Origin: Pirellulaceae bacterium
Lineage (GTDB): Bacteria; Planctomycetota; Planctomycetia; Pirellulales; Pirellulaceae
Length of the DNA stretch: 64,000 nucleotides
Direction: 5' to 3'
Assembly: GCA_026004795.1 (NCBI GenBank)
Contig: BPJV01000008.1
Location: 181,895-245,894 of the forward strand
Position numbers and translations under genes: made by a program. Each line of letters begins with the position of its first letter. Position 1 is the first letter of the stretch. The notes under the pieces were generated by a model. It did not search any database. It was not told the origin of the DNA and worked only from the letters and a program-made list of their open reading frames with translations. This document shows, in pieces, positions 19,321-28,850 of this stretch.

Positions 19321-20628
19321 CTAACTCCCATTGGCACTCGCGGTACGAACCTGAGCCGAGGAGTCTTCCGGATGGGGGTGGATGAGGGTGGGGAGCGCCG
19401 TCTTAAGAGCGATGGTGAAGACCATCAGGCCGGCGGCCCAAATCCCGGCGGTGATGCGCCACTCGGTCAGACTGGGGGTGTATTCCACGATCTCATGCAA
19501 AGTGCTGGGGACGAACCCGGGGATGATCAATCCCATCCCTTTTTCAATCCAAATACCGGCAAATGCCAGGGCACAGGCGAGCGCTAAGAGCCTGTTGTGC
19601 CGGCCGTTGGCCAGCCCCGGTTTGAGGAATAGGACTGCGGCCACCACGTTGCAAGCGACCGAAGTCCAGGTCCAGGGGACCAGCGCGCGATGTCCGTCCA
19701 GTCCAAAGAACAGATACCAACCGGCGCTGGCGTGGGAGCCGCCGGCGTAAAAGAGTGTAAACAACTCGGAGACCAGCATCAGCAAGTTGACCAGAATCGT
19801 GACTTGCACGATGCGAGTCAACGTGCGAATGGGACCATCGAGCTGTCGGATCGGCGTGGTTCGCTGCAACAGCAGCAGCGCGACGATCAAAAACGCTGGA
19901 CCGGAAACAAAGGCAGATGCGAGAAATCGGGGCGCGAGTAGGGCGGAATTCCAGAAGGGCCGCCCGCCCAATCCGCAGTATAGGAAGGCCGTGACGGTGT
20001 GGATCGATATGGCCCAGGCGATCGACAGCATCACAAATGGCACGTACCAGGCCGGATTGGGCTGGCGACCAAGAAACCGCGTGTACATCAGGTACCCGCA
20101 AATGTGCAGGTTCAACAGCAAGTATCCGTTGAGCACGATCACGTCCCAGGTCAGCATCGAGATGGGGAAGTTGAACTTCCCGATTCCAGGGATCAGGTGC
20201 CAGGCCCGTTCCGGTCGTCCCAAATCGGCCAGGACGAACATCAAGCACATGACGATGGCGGCGATGGCCAGCAGCTCGCCGATGATCACCACGTCATGCA
20301 TCTTGCGATCGTTGTATACATAGGCCGGGATGACCATCATGACTCCCCCGGCCGCCAACCCCACGATGAAGGTGAAGTTGGCGATATACAGCCCCCAACT
20401 CACATGGTCGGTCATGTGCGTGACGATCATCCCGTGCGCCACCTGGTTGGCCCACGCGTTGGCGCCAACCAGGAAGACGGCGGTCAAGACGGTCATCCAG
20501 GCGTAAAACGCCAACGAGCCCTCGGTGGCCAGCCACAGCGACCAACCCAAAAAGCGGAGATAACTCAGCCGGGTTGGCCCAGACGGCGACGGGACCTGAT
20601 TCGGAGGCGCAGCGGTTGATGTACTCAC
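19321..20628 (-). CDS. nrfD: NrfD/PsrC-type polytopic membrane subunit (quinol oxidoreductase)
   Basis: A 435-aa integral membrane protein with about nine to ten hydrophobic segments. NrfD-family features are visible in WGLYIANFTFIVGLAAGG, FVLADLGRPERAWHL and FLYCGLGGRPFWNSALLAPR. Such subunits oxidise or reduce quinones and pass electrons to a partner iron-sulfur protein. That partner is the gene just upstream (21 bp), preceded by a tetraheme cytochrome gene, and the block is divergent from napD-napA-napB. It most likely feeds menaquinol electrons to the nitrate reductase in place of NapC or NapGH; this is inference. The symbol indicates family only; no nitrite reductase gene (nrfA) is in the window. 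Confidence 0.88.
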   Translation of the reverse strand: MSTSTAAPPNQVPSPSGPTRLSYLRFLGWSLWLATEGSLAFYAWMTVLTAVFLVGANAWANQVAHGMIVTHMTDHVSWGLYIANFTFIVGLAAGGVMMVIPAYVYNDRKMHDVVIIGELLAIAAIVMCLMFVLADLGRPERAWHLIPGIGKFNFPISMLTWDVIVLNGYLLLNLHICGYLMYTRFLGRQPNPAWYVPFVMLSIAWAISIHTVTAFLYCGLGGRPFWNSALLAPRFLASAFVSGPAFLIVALLLLQRTTPIRQLDGPIRTLTRIVQVTILVNLLMLVSELFTLFYAGGSHASAGWYLFFGLDGHRALVPWTWTSVACNVVAAVLFLKPGLANGRHNRLLALACALAFAGIWIEKGMGLIIPGFVPSTLHEIVEYTPSLTEWRITAGIWAAGLMVFTIALKTALPTLIHPHPEDSSAQVRTASANGS

Positions 20629-20649
20629 CGATCGATTCCTTGTTGGCGG

Positions 20650-21621
20650 TCAATCAAAGTAGTAGAAAAACGAGGGCTTCGTCCCCAGCTCTTCCTTCAG
20701 GACGTACACGCGTTTATTTTCCAGGATCCAGCGGATGTTCGAGTCGGGGTCCAAGATGTTCCCGAACACCCGGGCGCCGGTGGGACAGGCCTCCAGGCAT
20801 GCAGGCAGCTTGCCGCGCCGCGTGCGATGCAAGCAGAAGGTGCATTTTTCCATCACTCCAGCCGGACGCACTCGATTGCTCAGGTAACTCTGGTCCGGAT
20901 TGATTTCGCGCGCGGGAATGTTCGGTTCCTTCCAGTTGAACCGACGGGCGTGGTACGGACAGGCGGCTTCGCAGTACCGGCATCCGATGCACCAGTTGTA
21001 ATCGACGACGACGATGCCATCCTCTTCCTTCCACGTCGCTTTCACGGGGCAGACGTCCACGCACGGCGGCTCGTCGCACTGCTGGCACTGGACCGGCAAG
21101 TAATATTTGTCCTGCTTGGGTACCACGCCGTCGTAGGTCGTGGTGGCGTCCTCCATGCTGAAGGCCCCCTTGGGCATTTCCAGGATGCGGATATACGATT
21201 GGTGGGTGTCGCGATCGTGATTGTTTTCGCGATGACAAGCCTCGACGCAGCGGCCGTTGCCGTTGCACTTGCTGAGGTTGATCGCGTACACGAACTTCGT
21301 GCCCGGAATGGGACGGTCGTCGGCGATCGTCACGTCGCGATTGAACCGCTCCCGCGCCTCGGCCTCCAACCGGGCGATGACTCGCTGTTTCTCCTGGGGC
21401 GTCAGTTCTTCATAGTGCTTTTGAAAGAATTCCTGCGGACTCAGCCGCTCGGCCGCCTGCTTCAACGGCGAGACGGCAGCAGCGAACGCCGCCACTCCCA
21501 ACGTGGCAAATCCGCCCTTGACCGCCGCGCGCCGCGTGGTGTTCTGCAGCACTGGCAGCGAGCGGTTTCCGCCCGACCCGTCGTCGCCCGCCTGCCGAGG
21601 ATGGCGGCGGGGATTGGCCAT
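20650..21621 (-). CDS. Tat-exported 4Fe-4S ferredoxin-type electron transfer subunit
   Basis: A 323-aa NrfC/PhsB/DsrO-like protein. Start ATG 21621 is preferred (21630 possible) because the upstream in-frame extension is not protein-like. A twin-arginine segment (TTRRAAVKGG) plus hydrophobic stretch indicates Tat export. Cys clusters for several [4Fe-4S] centres are visible: CNGNGRCVEAC, CQQCDEPPCVDVCP, CIGCRYCEAACP, CTFCLHR and CLEACPTGA. It should shuttle electrons between the NrfD membrane subunit (downstream, 21 bp) and the tetraheme cytochrome (upstream) on the periplasmic side. The gene set fits an auxiliary module of the adjacent nap genes; the pairing is from context. Confidence 0.9.
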   Translation of the reverse strand: MANPRRHPRQAGDDGSGGNRSLPVLQNTTRRAAVKGGFATLGVAAFAAAVSPLKQAAERLSPQEFFQKHYEELTPQEKQRVIARLEAEARERFNRDVTIADDRPIPGTKFVYAINLSKCNGNGRCVEACHRENNHDRDTHQSYIRILEMPKGAFSMEDATTTYDGVVPKQDKYYLPVQCQQCDEPPCVDVCPVKATWKEEDGIVVVDYNWCIGCRYCEAACPYHARRFNWKEPNIPAREINPDQSYLSNRVRPAGVMEKCTFCLHRTRRGKLPACLEACPTGARVFGNILDPDSNIRWILENKRVYVLKEELGTKPSFFYYFD

Positions 21622-21790
21622 GTTCGGCATTCGGTTCCATCGTCGAATCCTGTGGCTAGTGATAAGAATCCTGGGTTGTCGGAGCCACCACGATGCCAGG
21701 CCGTTCCGACCAGGCGGCACCGGTCCAGCAGCGAGCCCGCGGTCTGGCTAGCTGGCAGATGGCCCAGTCCCAGTGTTCTTCCGGAGATCG

Positions 21791-22444
21791 TTACGGCGTG
21801 TCGTGATCCTCGTGCTTGGGGACCAAGAAGCGGTCGAGCGGTTTGAAGGTGACGATCATCTTTGGGTACTGGGGTACGTGCGGATCATGGCAATCGATGC
21901 AATGGTTGCGGTACCGCGCACCGAACTCGAGGTCCCATGCGCCGTTCATGCCGCCATGGGCACCATGCCGGTACGCTTCGGCCTCGGGGCCATGACACTG
22001 GCTGCACAAATCCATGGCGTCGGCCACAGCGACTCGCGTGCCATCGGCCCGACGCAAGTCCTGGGGGCGTTGTGGATCGTGGCACGCGTAGCACCGCAGG
22101 TTCCCATGGCTGAATTGCATACCAACATGGAATTGGTCCAGCCTGTCGGCAGAGGCCGTGCGAAGATTCGGCTCGCGCGTGGTATGGCAGGTCCCGCAAC
22201 CGGCGACGACCTCTCGGCCCAAGGGATCGCTGGCGTCGAGCCGAATTACTTTGATTTTGGCGGGCTGGTGGATCTCTTCGGCGTGGGCAGTGGCCTGCTC
22301 GTGTGCGGTATCGCCCACCTGAACACCCGAAAACGCTCGAGGGGTGTGCGGTTCGGGCGCGCTGGGAAAGGTCAGCCAATACGCCAGGACCGGCACAGTG
22401 CCGAGGAGAGCCCAAGGCCCAATCTTGTTTGCGGTGTTCCCCAT
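21791..22444 (-). CDS. Membrane-anchored tetraheme c-type cytochrome
   Basis: A 217-aa protein with four c-type heme motifs: CGTCH, CYACH, CSQCH and CIDCH. I chose start ATG 22444 (MGNTANKIGPWALL) so that the hydrophobic segment GPWALLGTVPVLAYWLTF comes near the N-terminus as anchor or signal; a longer in-frame start at 22513 would add 23 residues. Further His residues (KHEDHD tail, HGAHGG, HDPH) could serve as distal ligands. It is first in a minus-strand set with the ferredoxin-like and NrfD genes and lies 90 bp from the divergent napD, so one intergenic region can control both operons. The likely role is electron transfer from NrfD/FeS to NapB or NapA (inference). Confidence 0.87.
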   Translation of the reverse strand: MGNTANKIGPWALLGTVPVLAYWLTFPSAPEPHTPRAFSGVQVGDTAHEQATAHAEEIHQPAKIKVIRLDASDPLGREVVAGCGTCHTTREPNLRTASADRLDQFHVGMQFSHGNLRCYACHDPQRPQDLRRADGTRVAVADAMDLCSQCHGPEAEAYRHGAHGGMNGAWDLEFGARYRNHCIDCHDPHVPQYPKMIVTFKPLDRFLVPKHEDHDTP

Positions 22445-22534
22445 TTTTCTAGCCCAGCTCCTGCGATTCGGCCCGAGAAATGCTCTCCCCATACCGGCGA
22501 CCGGCGGTAGCACACCTTCACAGGAGCATTTCGG

Positions 22535-22789
22535 ATGCCAATCAGCGGACTGGTGCTAACGATTGACCACGAACAACCCGATTCGCTGCGGCAGGTCGTG
22601 GCGGCGCTGGCCGAGCGCCCCGAGGTGACGGTGGGAGAGTCATTCGGGTGCAAACTGGCCATCGCCACCGATACCGAGAGGGCCGAGGTCGATCGGGGGC
22701 TCAGGGCCTGGATCGAAGCCCTGCCTCAGGTCGTGCACGTGGATGTAACGTTCATTGCCTTTGACTCTGATATGGAAGTTGCCAGATGA
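22535..22789 (+). CDS. napD: NapD-type Tat chaperone for NapA
   Basis: An 84-aa protein with the NapD pattern: N-terminal MPISGLVLTID, a central LAERPEVTVGES stretch and the C-terminal VVHVDVTFIAF strand. NapD binds the twin-arginine signal of NapA and holds it until the molybdenum cofactor is inserted. Its stop overlaps the napA start (ATGA, 22786-22789), giving tight coupling, and napA indeed begins with a twin-arginine signal. It is divergent from the tetraheme cytochrome gene. Confidence 0.85.
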   Translation: MPISGLVLTIDHEQPDSLRQVVAALAERPEVTVGESFGCKLAIATDTERAEVDRGLRAWIEALPQVVHVDVTFIAFDSDMEVAR

Positions 22790-25255
22790 ATTTGAACTCC
22801 GCGATCGAATCTGCTTCGCCTCCGCGAAACAACCGCGCAGCCGACCGTCGGCAGTTCCTCAAGCAAGCTGCGTTGGCGGCTGCGACTGGTGTGGCGGCCC
22901 GGCGCGCGCAGGCGGTCCCTCTGCCGATCGTTCAGTCCCCGGACACCGAGACGGATGAGGCTGGGGTGACCTGGCAAAAGGCCCCCTGTCGCTTCTGCGG
23001 AACTGGTTGCCACGTGCGGGTGGGAACGCTCGATGGACGCGTGGTGGCGATTCAGGGGGACCAGGCTGCCGAAGTGAACAAAGGGCTGCTGTGCGTCAAG
23101 GGCTATCACGTGGGCGCCGCACTTTATGGCAAAGACCGGCTGACGCATCCCATGCGGCGCCAAGGTCGATTCCTGGGAGCGTATCACGTGGGAGGAAGCC
23201 ATCGACATCATCGCGCAGCGGATCATGGCGGCACCGGAGCGATTCGCCATCTACGGCTCCGGTCAGTGGACCATCCCGGAGGGATTTGCGGCCCAAAAAT
23301 TCATGAAGGGTGGCTTGTCCAATAATCACATCGACCCCAACGCGCGGCTTTGCATGGCGTCGGCCGTGACCGGTTTCTTGGCGACCTACGGGGTCGATGA
23401 ACCGGCCGGCTGTTACGACGATTTGGATGCCTGTGATGTGTTGATCACTTGGGGCAACAACCCGGCCGAGATGCATCCCGTATTGTTCTCTCGCGTCGTT
23501 GATCGCCGAGCCCGCGGTGAGAAGGTGATCATCGTCGATATCGGCACGCGGCGAACGCGCACCACCGATGCCGCCAACCATTTTCTGTTGATGAAGCCCC
23601 ACGGCGACGTACCCATTGCGCTGGGGATCATGCATTTGCTGGTAAAGGACAAGACCTACGACGACCGGTTCGTGCAGAACTACTGCAATTTCCGGCACTG
23701 GGCCTCGGCCGAATCCGCCTTGCAGGGCGAACCGCTCGCTTTCGACGAATTCCAGCAGCGTTTGGAAAAGTACACCCCCGCGTACGTCGAGGAACTGTCG
23801 GGCGTGCCAGCCGACCAGATTCGTATGTTGGCCGAGATGTTCGCCGATCCGAATCTGAAGATCACCAGCCTGTGGTGCATGGGGATGAACCAGCATACGA
23901 TGGGGACTGCCATCAACACACTGGTCCATGGCGTGCATTTATTGAGCGGGCATTTCGGAACTCCTGGCGACGCGCCGACGAGTCTCACCGGGCAGCCATC
24001 GGCTTGCGGAACGGTGCGCGAAGTCGGCACGCTAGCTCACGCACTTCCCGGGGGCCGGTTGGTGGCCAACGAAGAGCATCGCCGGCAGTGTGAAGAGTTC
24101 TGGAATCTGCCGCCGGGACGGATCAACCCCATTCCGGGATACCATACCGTCAAGATGTTCGACCAGTTCACCAAGCCCAGTGCCGAGGGGGGCGACATCG
24201 ATACCCTCTGGGTGCAAGTCACCAACCCCGGGCAAACCCTGCCGAATCTGAACAAATTGTTTAACGACAAACAAGGCCTGGAGGACAAATTCCTGATCGT
24301 CTCCGAAGTCTACCCCACCGCCACGACCCAGTTGGCGGATCTGGTGTTGCCTGCGGCAATGTGGGTCGAAAAGAACGGCGTGTTCGGGAACTCCGAACGT
24401 CGCACGCAACAGTGGTTCAAGATGGTCGAACCGCCCGGTGAGGCGCGAGACGATGCGTGGATGATCATCGCGGTCGCCCATCGACTTATGGAGCTGGGGC
24501 ATCCAGGCATGCTCGACCGTGACGGCAAATTCATCTTCCAGGTGCTCGATGAACAGGGCCGGGAAGTCCCGGTGTGGGAATTCGAGCATTACTATGACGT
24601 CAACGTCGACCGCCATCTGTTTGAAGAGTATCGCCCCTTTACGGTGATGAAGCACAAGAATTTGGCTCCCTACGACGAGTACGTCAAGGCGCGCGGTTTG
24701 CGTTGGCCGGTCGTGCAGCAGCCCGATGGATCGTGGCGGGAGACGCGATTCCGGTTCGCCGCTTTCGATGATCCCTTCGTAACGGAGGGCAAGGAATTCG
24801 AGTTCTACCACTCGACCACGGGCGACGGTCGCGCGCAAATATGGGTACACGATTACCAACCGCCCGCCGAATCGCCCGACGAGGAGTACCCGTTTTGGTT
24901 GTCCACCGGCCGTGTGCTCGAACATTGGCATACCGGCACGATGACGCGGCGCATCGAGCAATTGGCCCGTGCCATGCCTACCGCATATGTTGAAATGCAT
25001 CCGGACGACGCCAGGGACTTGTCGCTTCAATCCGGGCAATGGGTGTGGGTTGAGTCGCGGCGAGGCAGGATCAAATTGCCGGTGTGGATTCGCGGTCGGG
25101 GCCGCCCGCCACGCGGCTATCTATTTGTCCCCTTTTTCGATGAATCGAAGCTGATCAATGTCTGTACGCTTGATGCCATCGATCCGTACTCGAAACAACC
25201 GGACTTTAAAAAGTGTGCTGCCCGCGTGATCAAAGTGGCGGAGGGCGACGCATGA
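22786..25255 (+). pseudogene. napA: NapA periplasmic nitrate reductase catalytic subunit, frameshifted
   Basis: A molybdopterin oxidoreductase reducing nitrate to nitrite in the periplasm. The N-terminus has a Tat signal (RRQFLKQAALAAATG, RR at 21-22) and the [4Fe-4S] cysteines C68, C71, C75 and C103. The frame then breaks: after about 23171 the protein continues in the next frame with RITWEEAIDIIAQRIM, restored if one C is removed at 23172-23173. The remainder is typical NapA: NARLCMASA (Mo-ligand Cys, near residue 188), LTGQPSACGTVREVGT, LVLPAAMWVEKNGVFGNSER and STGRVLEHWHTGTMTRR. The rest of the locus is intact, so an error in the sequence is as likely as true inactivation. It overlaps napD and the following napB-like gene by ATGA at each end. 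Confidence 0.93.
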
Positions 25256-26082
25256 ACGATGCTGTGCATGGACAAAGGGCAGACCGTTGGCGGAGGTTGA
25301 GCAATGTCATCGCGGCCGCGGCCATTGCGTTGGCAGTCGTGGGGTACTTTATCGGCATCACCGATGGCGTTCCGCGCCCAACCCGGGCCGGCTTTCCGGT
25401 GGATCACCATTCGCCGGTGGTGGAAGCTCAGGAGAATGCGATCCCTTCGCTCCACTACCGTGAGATCCCGGAGAAGTACGTGCGGTTCACCCAGCAGTGG
25501 CGCCTACAGCCGCAGCCGCTGTCTCGACCGGAGCTGCCACCGTATGGCACGGAGCTCCATCCCGATCCGCAGGCCAAGCTGGCCTCGCTACGCCGCCGAT
25601 CACAAACTCGCGCCTTCAACGGAGCCCCGCCAGTGATACCGCATGCGATCGAAAACACTACCGATGCGGCTTGTTACGCCTGTCACTCGCAGGGGATGCA
25701 ATTGGAGGGATTGCGTGCCAGCATCATGTCGCACGCATTCCTGCCAAACTGCACGCAGTGCCATGTGCCACCACCGCCGGAGTTTGTTTCCCCCGAGGAC
25801 TATTCACCTCCGGACAACGCGTTTGTTGGCATGCAGGCCCCAGTGGCTGGACCGCGGGCTTACCCTGGAGCTCCGCCAACGATTCCCCATGCCACGTCGA
25901 TGCGCGAAAACTGCCTGGCATGCCACGGTCCGAACATGGGCTGGCCGGGTATGGAGACCACGCATCCCTGGCGAATGAATTGTACGCAGTGCCACGCCCC
26001 CTCGGCCGTGCTCGATCAGATGCCGGATACTTCTCCCATCCGGCGAGCCCTCTACGACTCGGTCTTCGACGTTAGCCGATAA
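25252..26082 (+). CDS. napB: NapB-like tetraheme nitrate reductase cytochrome subunit
   Basis: A 276-aa cytochrome coupled to napA by an ATGA overlap. An N-terminal hydrophobic segment (AAAAIALAVVGYFIGI) is a signal or anchor. The C-terminal part holds four heme motifs in two similar halves: PPVIPHAI...CYACH...CTQCHVP and PPTIPHAT...CLACH...CTQCHAP. NapB proteins normally carry two hemes and one such block, so this looks like an internal duplication. It should accept electrons from the tetraheme cytochrome/FeS/NrfD module and pass them to NapA. The symbol is given by position and the IPH...CxxCH pattern; the family fit is good but not exact. Confidence 0.82.
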   Translation: MNDAVHGQRADRWRRLSNVIAAAAIALAVVGYFIGITDGVPRPTRAGFPVDHHSPVVEAQENAIPSLHYREIPEKYVRFTQQWRLQPQPLSRPELPPYGTELHPDPQAKLASLRRRSQTRAFNGAPPVIPHAIENTTDAACYACHSQGMQLEGLRASIMSHAFLPNCTQCHVPPPPEFVSPEDYSPPDNAFVGMQAPVAGPRAYPGAPPTIPHATSMRENCLACHGPNMGWPGMETTHPWRMNCTQCHAPSAVLDQMPDTSPIRRALYDSVFDVSR

Positions 26083-26120
26083 ACTTCTATTTGCACCAGA
26101 AACTGCAGCGAGGAGGAATC

Positions 26121-26456
26121 ATGAGCGACTACACACAGCGGGAAACCAAAACCGAAGAGCAATCAGGTGAGGCCCAGGTGTATTCCGGTCGTTGGGCACG
26201 TGATCAAGTAATCCTATTGTTTGAAGAGCTGTCGCGCGGCACCGCGATCAAGCAGGTACAACTGCGCAGCCGATTTCCGGACCAGATGGCCAACGGTGTT
26301 GCTTCGCTGGAAGACGCCCGCGCGGCATTCGTCTCTGATCACGCTACGGCCATTCAGATTCGCTACGAGTACCAGGACGCTTTGTGGTGTGATACGATCC
26401 TTCCGGAACAAGGATCCGCGCAGGTCATTCGTACCCAGTTGCCAATGGAATACTGA
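26121..26456 (+). CDS. Small hypothetical protein downstream of napB
   Basis: A 111-aa protein. ATG 26121 is preceded by a strong AGGAGG ribosome-binding site. The sequence is soluble, begins with a Glu/Gln/Thr-rich stretch and continues with a helix-strand pattern (RDQVILLFEELSRGTAI, AIQIRYEYQDALWCDTIL). I do not recognise the family and see no cofactor motif. It is 38 bp after napB in the same direction, so it is probably co-transcribed with nap and may be an accessory factor (inference from position only). Confidence 0.65.
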   Translation: MSDYTQRETKTEEQSGEAQVYSGRWARDQVILLFEELSRGTAIKQVQLRSRFPDQMANGVASLEDARAAFVSDHATAIQIRYEYQDALWCDTILPEQGSAQVIRTQLPMEY

Positions 26457-26554
26457 CGCACCCCCACAGCAGTAGCTTCCGCATGGCATCATGCTTACGC
26501 CGCTCCGACGCACGGTGCACCGCACGGACCGGCTGTGAGGACAAGCCAACGGCG

Positions 26555-26570
26555 ATAGGGGGCCCCCTAT
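26555..26570. repeat. Perfect 16-bp palindrome between convergent genes
   Basis: ATAGGGGGCCCCCTAT is a perfect palindrome between the convergent ends of the nap-linked small gene (26456) and the minus-strand gene ending at 26615. It could be a binding site or a compact hairpin acting as a two-way terminator, but it lacks a T-tract. Confidence 0.5.
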
Positions 26571-26614
26571 GACGTTGCTGTCGACTGGAGGATACCCAGC
26601 ACCCTGAAACGCTC

Positions 26615-28597
26615 TTATCTCAATTCCAACTGGCGGCTTGACGATGCGACATCTTCACTCTTGTCGCTCCCCGGCAGGTCATCCCATGGATCGATCCCGA
26701 AGACGCGCTGATTGTACAACGCCATAGCGCGAAGCGCATGGCCGCGCGGGCCGATCGGCCAATCCCTCTGAGGTTCGGCACCAATGGAAGATGCCAGAAA
26801 CTGCACCGCCGCCTGAATGCGATCTGTCCGCAAGAATTCATCCGGAAGGGTGTACACAAGCCACTCAGTGATGTGTCCCGTCGTCTGCACCTTGCGTTCA
26901 ATGTCTGGATCGGCGCCGCGACCCTCGAACCAGTTCGTGCTGAAACTGCCATCGGGATTCTGCAGTTTCATCGTATAGTTGACATACTCGTTCAAATACT
27001 CTTCGGCCTTCGCCCAATTGCCCGTGATCGGATAACCGGCCTTATTGCGTCGAATAATGGCATAGCTGAGTCCCATCAGGCGGTGAGTCCCACCGCAGGC
27101 GGCCCCGTGGATCGGCTGCCCCATTTCTTCAACCAATAGCTTTTCCAATGTCCAGGTATGCCCTCGACTGTCGCGCCACCGGGCATCCTGATCCAAATAG
27201 AATGACAAGCCAATCAATTTGAACGTCAACTCGGAACGTTCACGGCAACGCACCATTTCGTAACGTACAAGATCTTCGACGGTGTAGGAGCGATTGCCGA
27301 TGCGCAGGGGAAAATCGCTGGGCACACGCGACTGCGCAAGAATTGCTAAGAATTGACCTTCGTGCCCCTGGACACCAGGCCCTACGTTGGCCACAAAACC
27401 ACTGCGGGTGGGTTGAAACATCCTTTGTCGCGCACAGACTCCGTTGTAGCACATCCAACCAATGGCGTTGACGCGTCGGGAACCGGCTATTACCTCCGTT
27501 TTGGCGCCAAAGGGCAGCGTGGCATGCATGAGCGCCCAAGGTCCGCGTCGCACCACGTTCTCTGGGTGGTCGAGGTAGAATTGCAGACAACGATGGATCT
27601 GATTGCGAAGTAAGATCTCCTGCGTCGTAAACACCTCGGCCGGCGCAGTCGTCGGATCATTTTCCAGTTGTGCGATGGCGTGGGGAGCGTCCATCGGATG
27701 GGCGGCGCCGGCATCGTCATCATCCGGGGGTGAGGACACTGGGTCGTTGACGACCGAATTATCGGGAGATCCTGGACATTCAGTCGTCTTCCGCTGGTTG
27801 GATTCTTCGCCACTGCTCGGAGCACTGAACCGCGCTGATGCTCTCGACCGGTCGCCTGCCTCTGCCTCCTGCTTATGCGGCGATGATGCCAAGTGTCTGG
27901 GACGTCGAGAGGATGGTTCCGTGCCTTCCTGGTGAGCTGATGAGGACGGCAGAGACACGCGATCGTCGACTTCCTCGAGGCGGTCGGAAGAAGGATCTGC
28001 ACCGTCGCCCCGCGGTCGCCATTCGCCCAGCCATTTGATCTGGGAACTTGGCTGTAGGCGCGGCGGCTGAGAACGGTCCGTCGTCGTGTGACGAGTCGCC
28101 TGCTGCTCGTTGTTCGCGCTGTCAGCCACAGGAGCCGGCGGTTCCTCGGCATTTGGAGCCGAGGCGGTTAATTCCAATCGGGAATCTTCGTTGCTCTCCC
28201 CCTCGGCGGCTGCCTCTGCTGGCGAGCGCTTTAGTGCGGCATCCGTTTTCGCTTCGCCGGCACTAGCGGCGCGTACCGTGGGCTGGCCATTCAACTGAGA
28301 GTGCAAGAGCGACTGGGAGTCCGGCGTCAGGCGGAAACGTAAGATGCGTACGGGAGCAGTAACTTCCTCTTCGTGCGTCGACACGATGGGAGAGGTCTCC
28401 GATGGCCCGCTTGACGTCCCCTGCCCCATGGCCAATTGTGCGTGGCACAAAGCCCCCACCAGTGCCGTCGCCTGGACAACGGAAGCAAGGCGCCAAGCTC
28501 CCCCGCGAGAAAAAGCCAAATGCATTCGCAGGCGTTGGCGTGCCTGGTGGCGATCAGAGAAGGAATTGCAGCGGTTGAACGGATCAAGATGGGTCAT
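26615..28597 (-). CDS. Exported protein with disordered N-terminal half and alpha/alpha-toroid-like C-terminal domain
   Basis: A 660-aa protein. A hydrophobic segment (LASVVQATALVGALCHAQLAMG, about residues 37-58) is a likely signal peptide; an alternative start at 28525 (residue 25) would place it nearer the N-terminus. Residues about 65-320 are low complexity (Ser/Glu/Arg/Pro-rich). From about residue 330 a helical domain follows with segments such as GPWALMHATLPFGA, MCYNGVC, GHEGQFLAILAQ, GGTHRLMGLSYAI and LQNPDGSFSTNWF, spaced like the repeats of prenyltransferase/terpene-cyclase-like toroids. I do not see the catalytic motifs of those enzymes, so the function is unknown. It follows the CRTAC1 gene on the same strand by about 250 bp. 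Confidence 0.7.
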   Translation of the reverse strand: MTHLDPFNRCNSFSDRHQARQRLRMHLAFSRGGAWRLASVVQATALVGALCHAQLAMGQGTSSGPSETSPIVSTHEEEVTAPVRILRFRLTPDSQSLLHSQLNGQPTVRAASAGEAKTDAALKRSPAEAAAEGESNEDSRLELTASAPNAEEPPAPVADSANNEQQATRHTTTDRSQPPRLQPSSQIKWLGEWRPRGDGADPSSDRLEEVDDRVSLPSSSAHQEGTEPSSRRPRHLASSPHKQEAEAGDRSRASARFSAPSSGEESNQRKTTECPGSPDNSVVNDPVSSPPDDDDAGAAHPMDAPHAIAQLENDPTTAPAEVFTTQEILLRNQIHRCLQFYLDHPENVVRRGPWALMHATLPFGAKTEVIAGSRRVNAIGWMCYNGVCARQRMFQPTRSGFVANVGPGVQGHEGQFLAILAQSRVPSDFPLRIGNRSYTVEDLVRYEMVRCRERSELTFKLIGLSFYLDQDARWRDSRGHTWTLEKLLVEEMGQPIHGAACGGTHRLMGLSYAIIRRNKAGYPITGNWAKAEEYLNEYVNYTMKLQNPDGSFSTNWFEGRGADPDIERKVQTTGHITEWLVYTLPDEFLRTDRIQAAVQFLASSIGAEPQRDWPIGPRGHALRAMALYNQRVFGIDPWDDLPGSDKSEDVASSSRQLELR

Positions 28598-28850
28598 GTG
28601 CTATCGTGCGGGAATTCGAGAAACGACTCGGTGCGACTTCACCACAAAAACTTTGCTAGCACTTGCATGCTCGGAGGACACACCACAATCTTCGGCACAT
28701 TCCCCATGCCAACTGAAATGGCATCCCGACAAGATAGTTGCTTCTAGAATACCAATGAAGCCACAGACGCCCCCTACCCGATGCCGACATTTCTGCATGC
28801 AAATGCTGTGGGGAAAGCCTGCAGGAGATGTTGGGAGGGAGTTCGTTACT

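Noticed and set aside
20827..21846. 339-codon open frame antisense to the ferredoxin-like gene
   Set aside because: Shadow of a Cys-rich GC-rich gene; the minus-strand frame carries all cluster motifs.
24032..25039. 335-codon open frame antisense to napA
   Set aside because: Shadow of the NapA coding frame; no recognisable domain.
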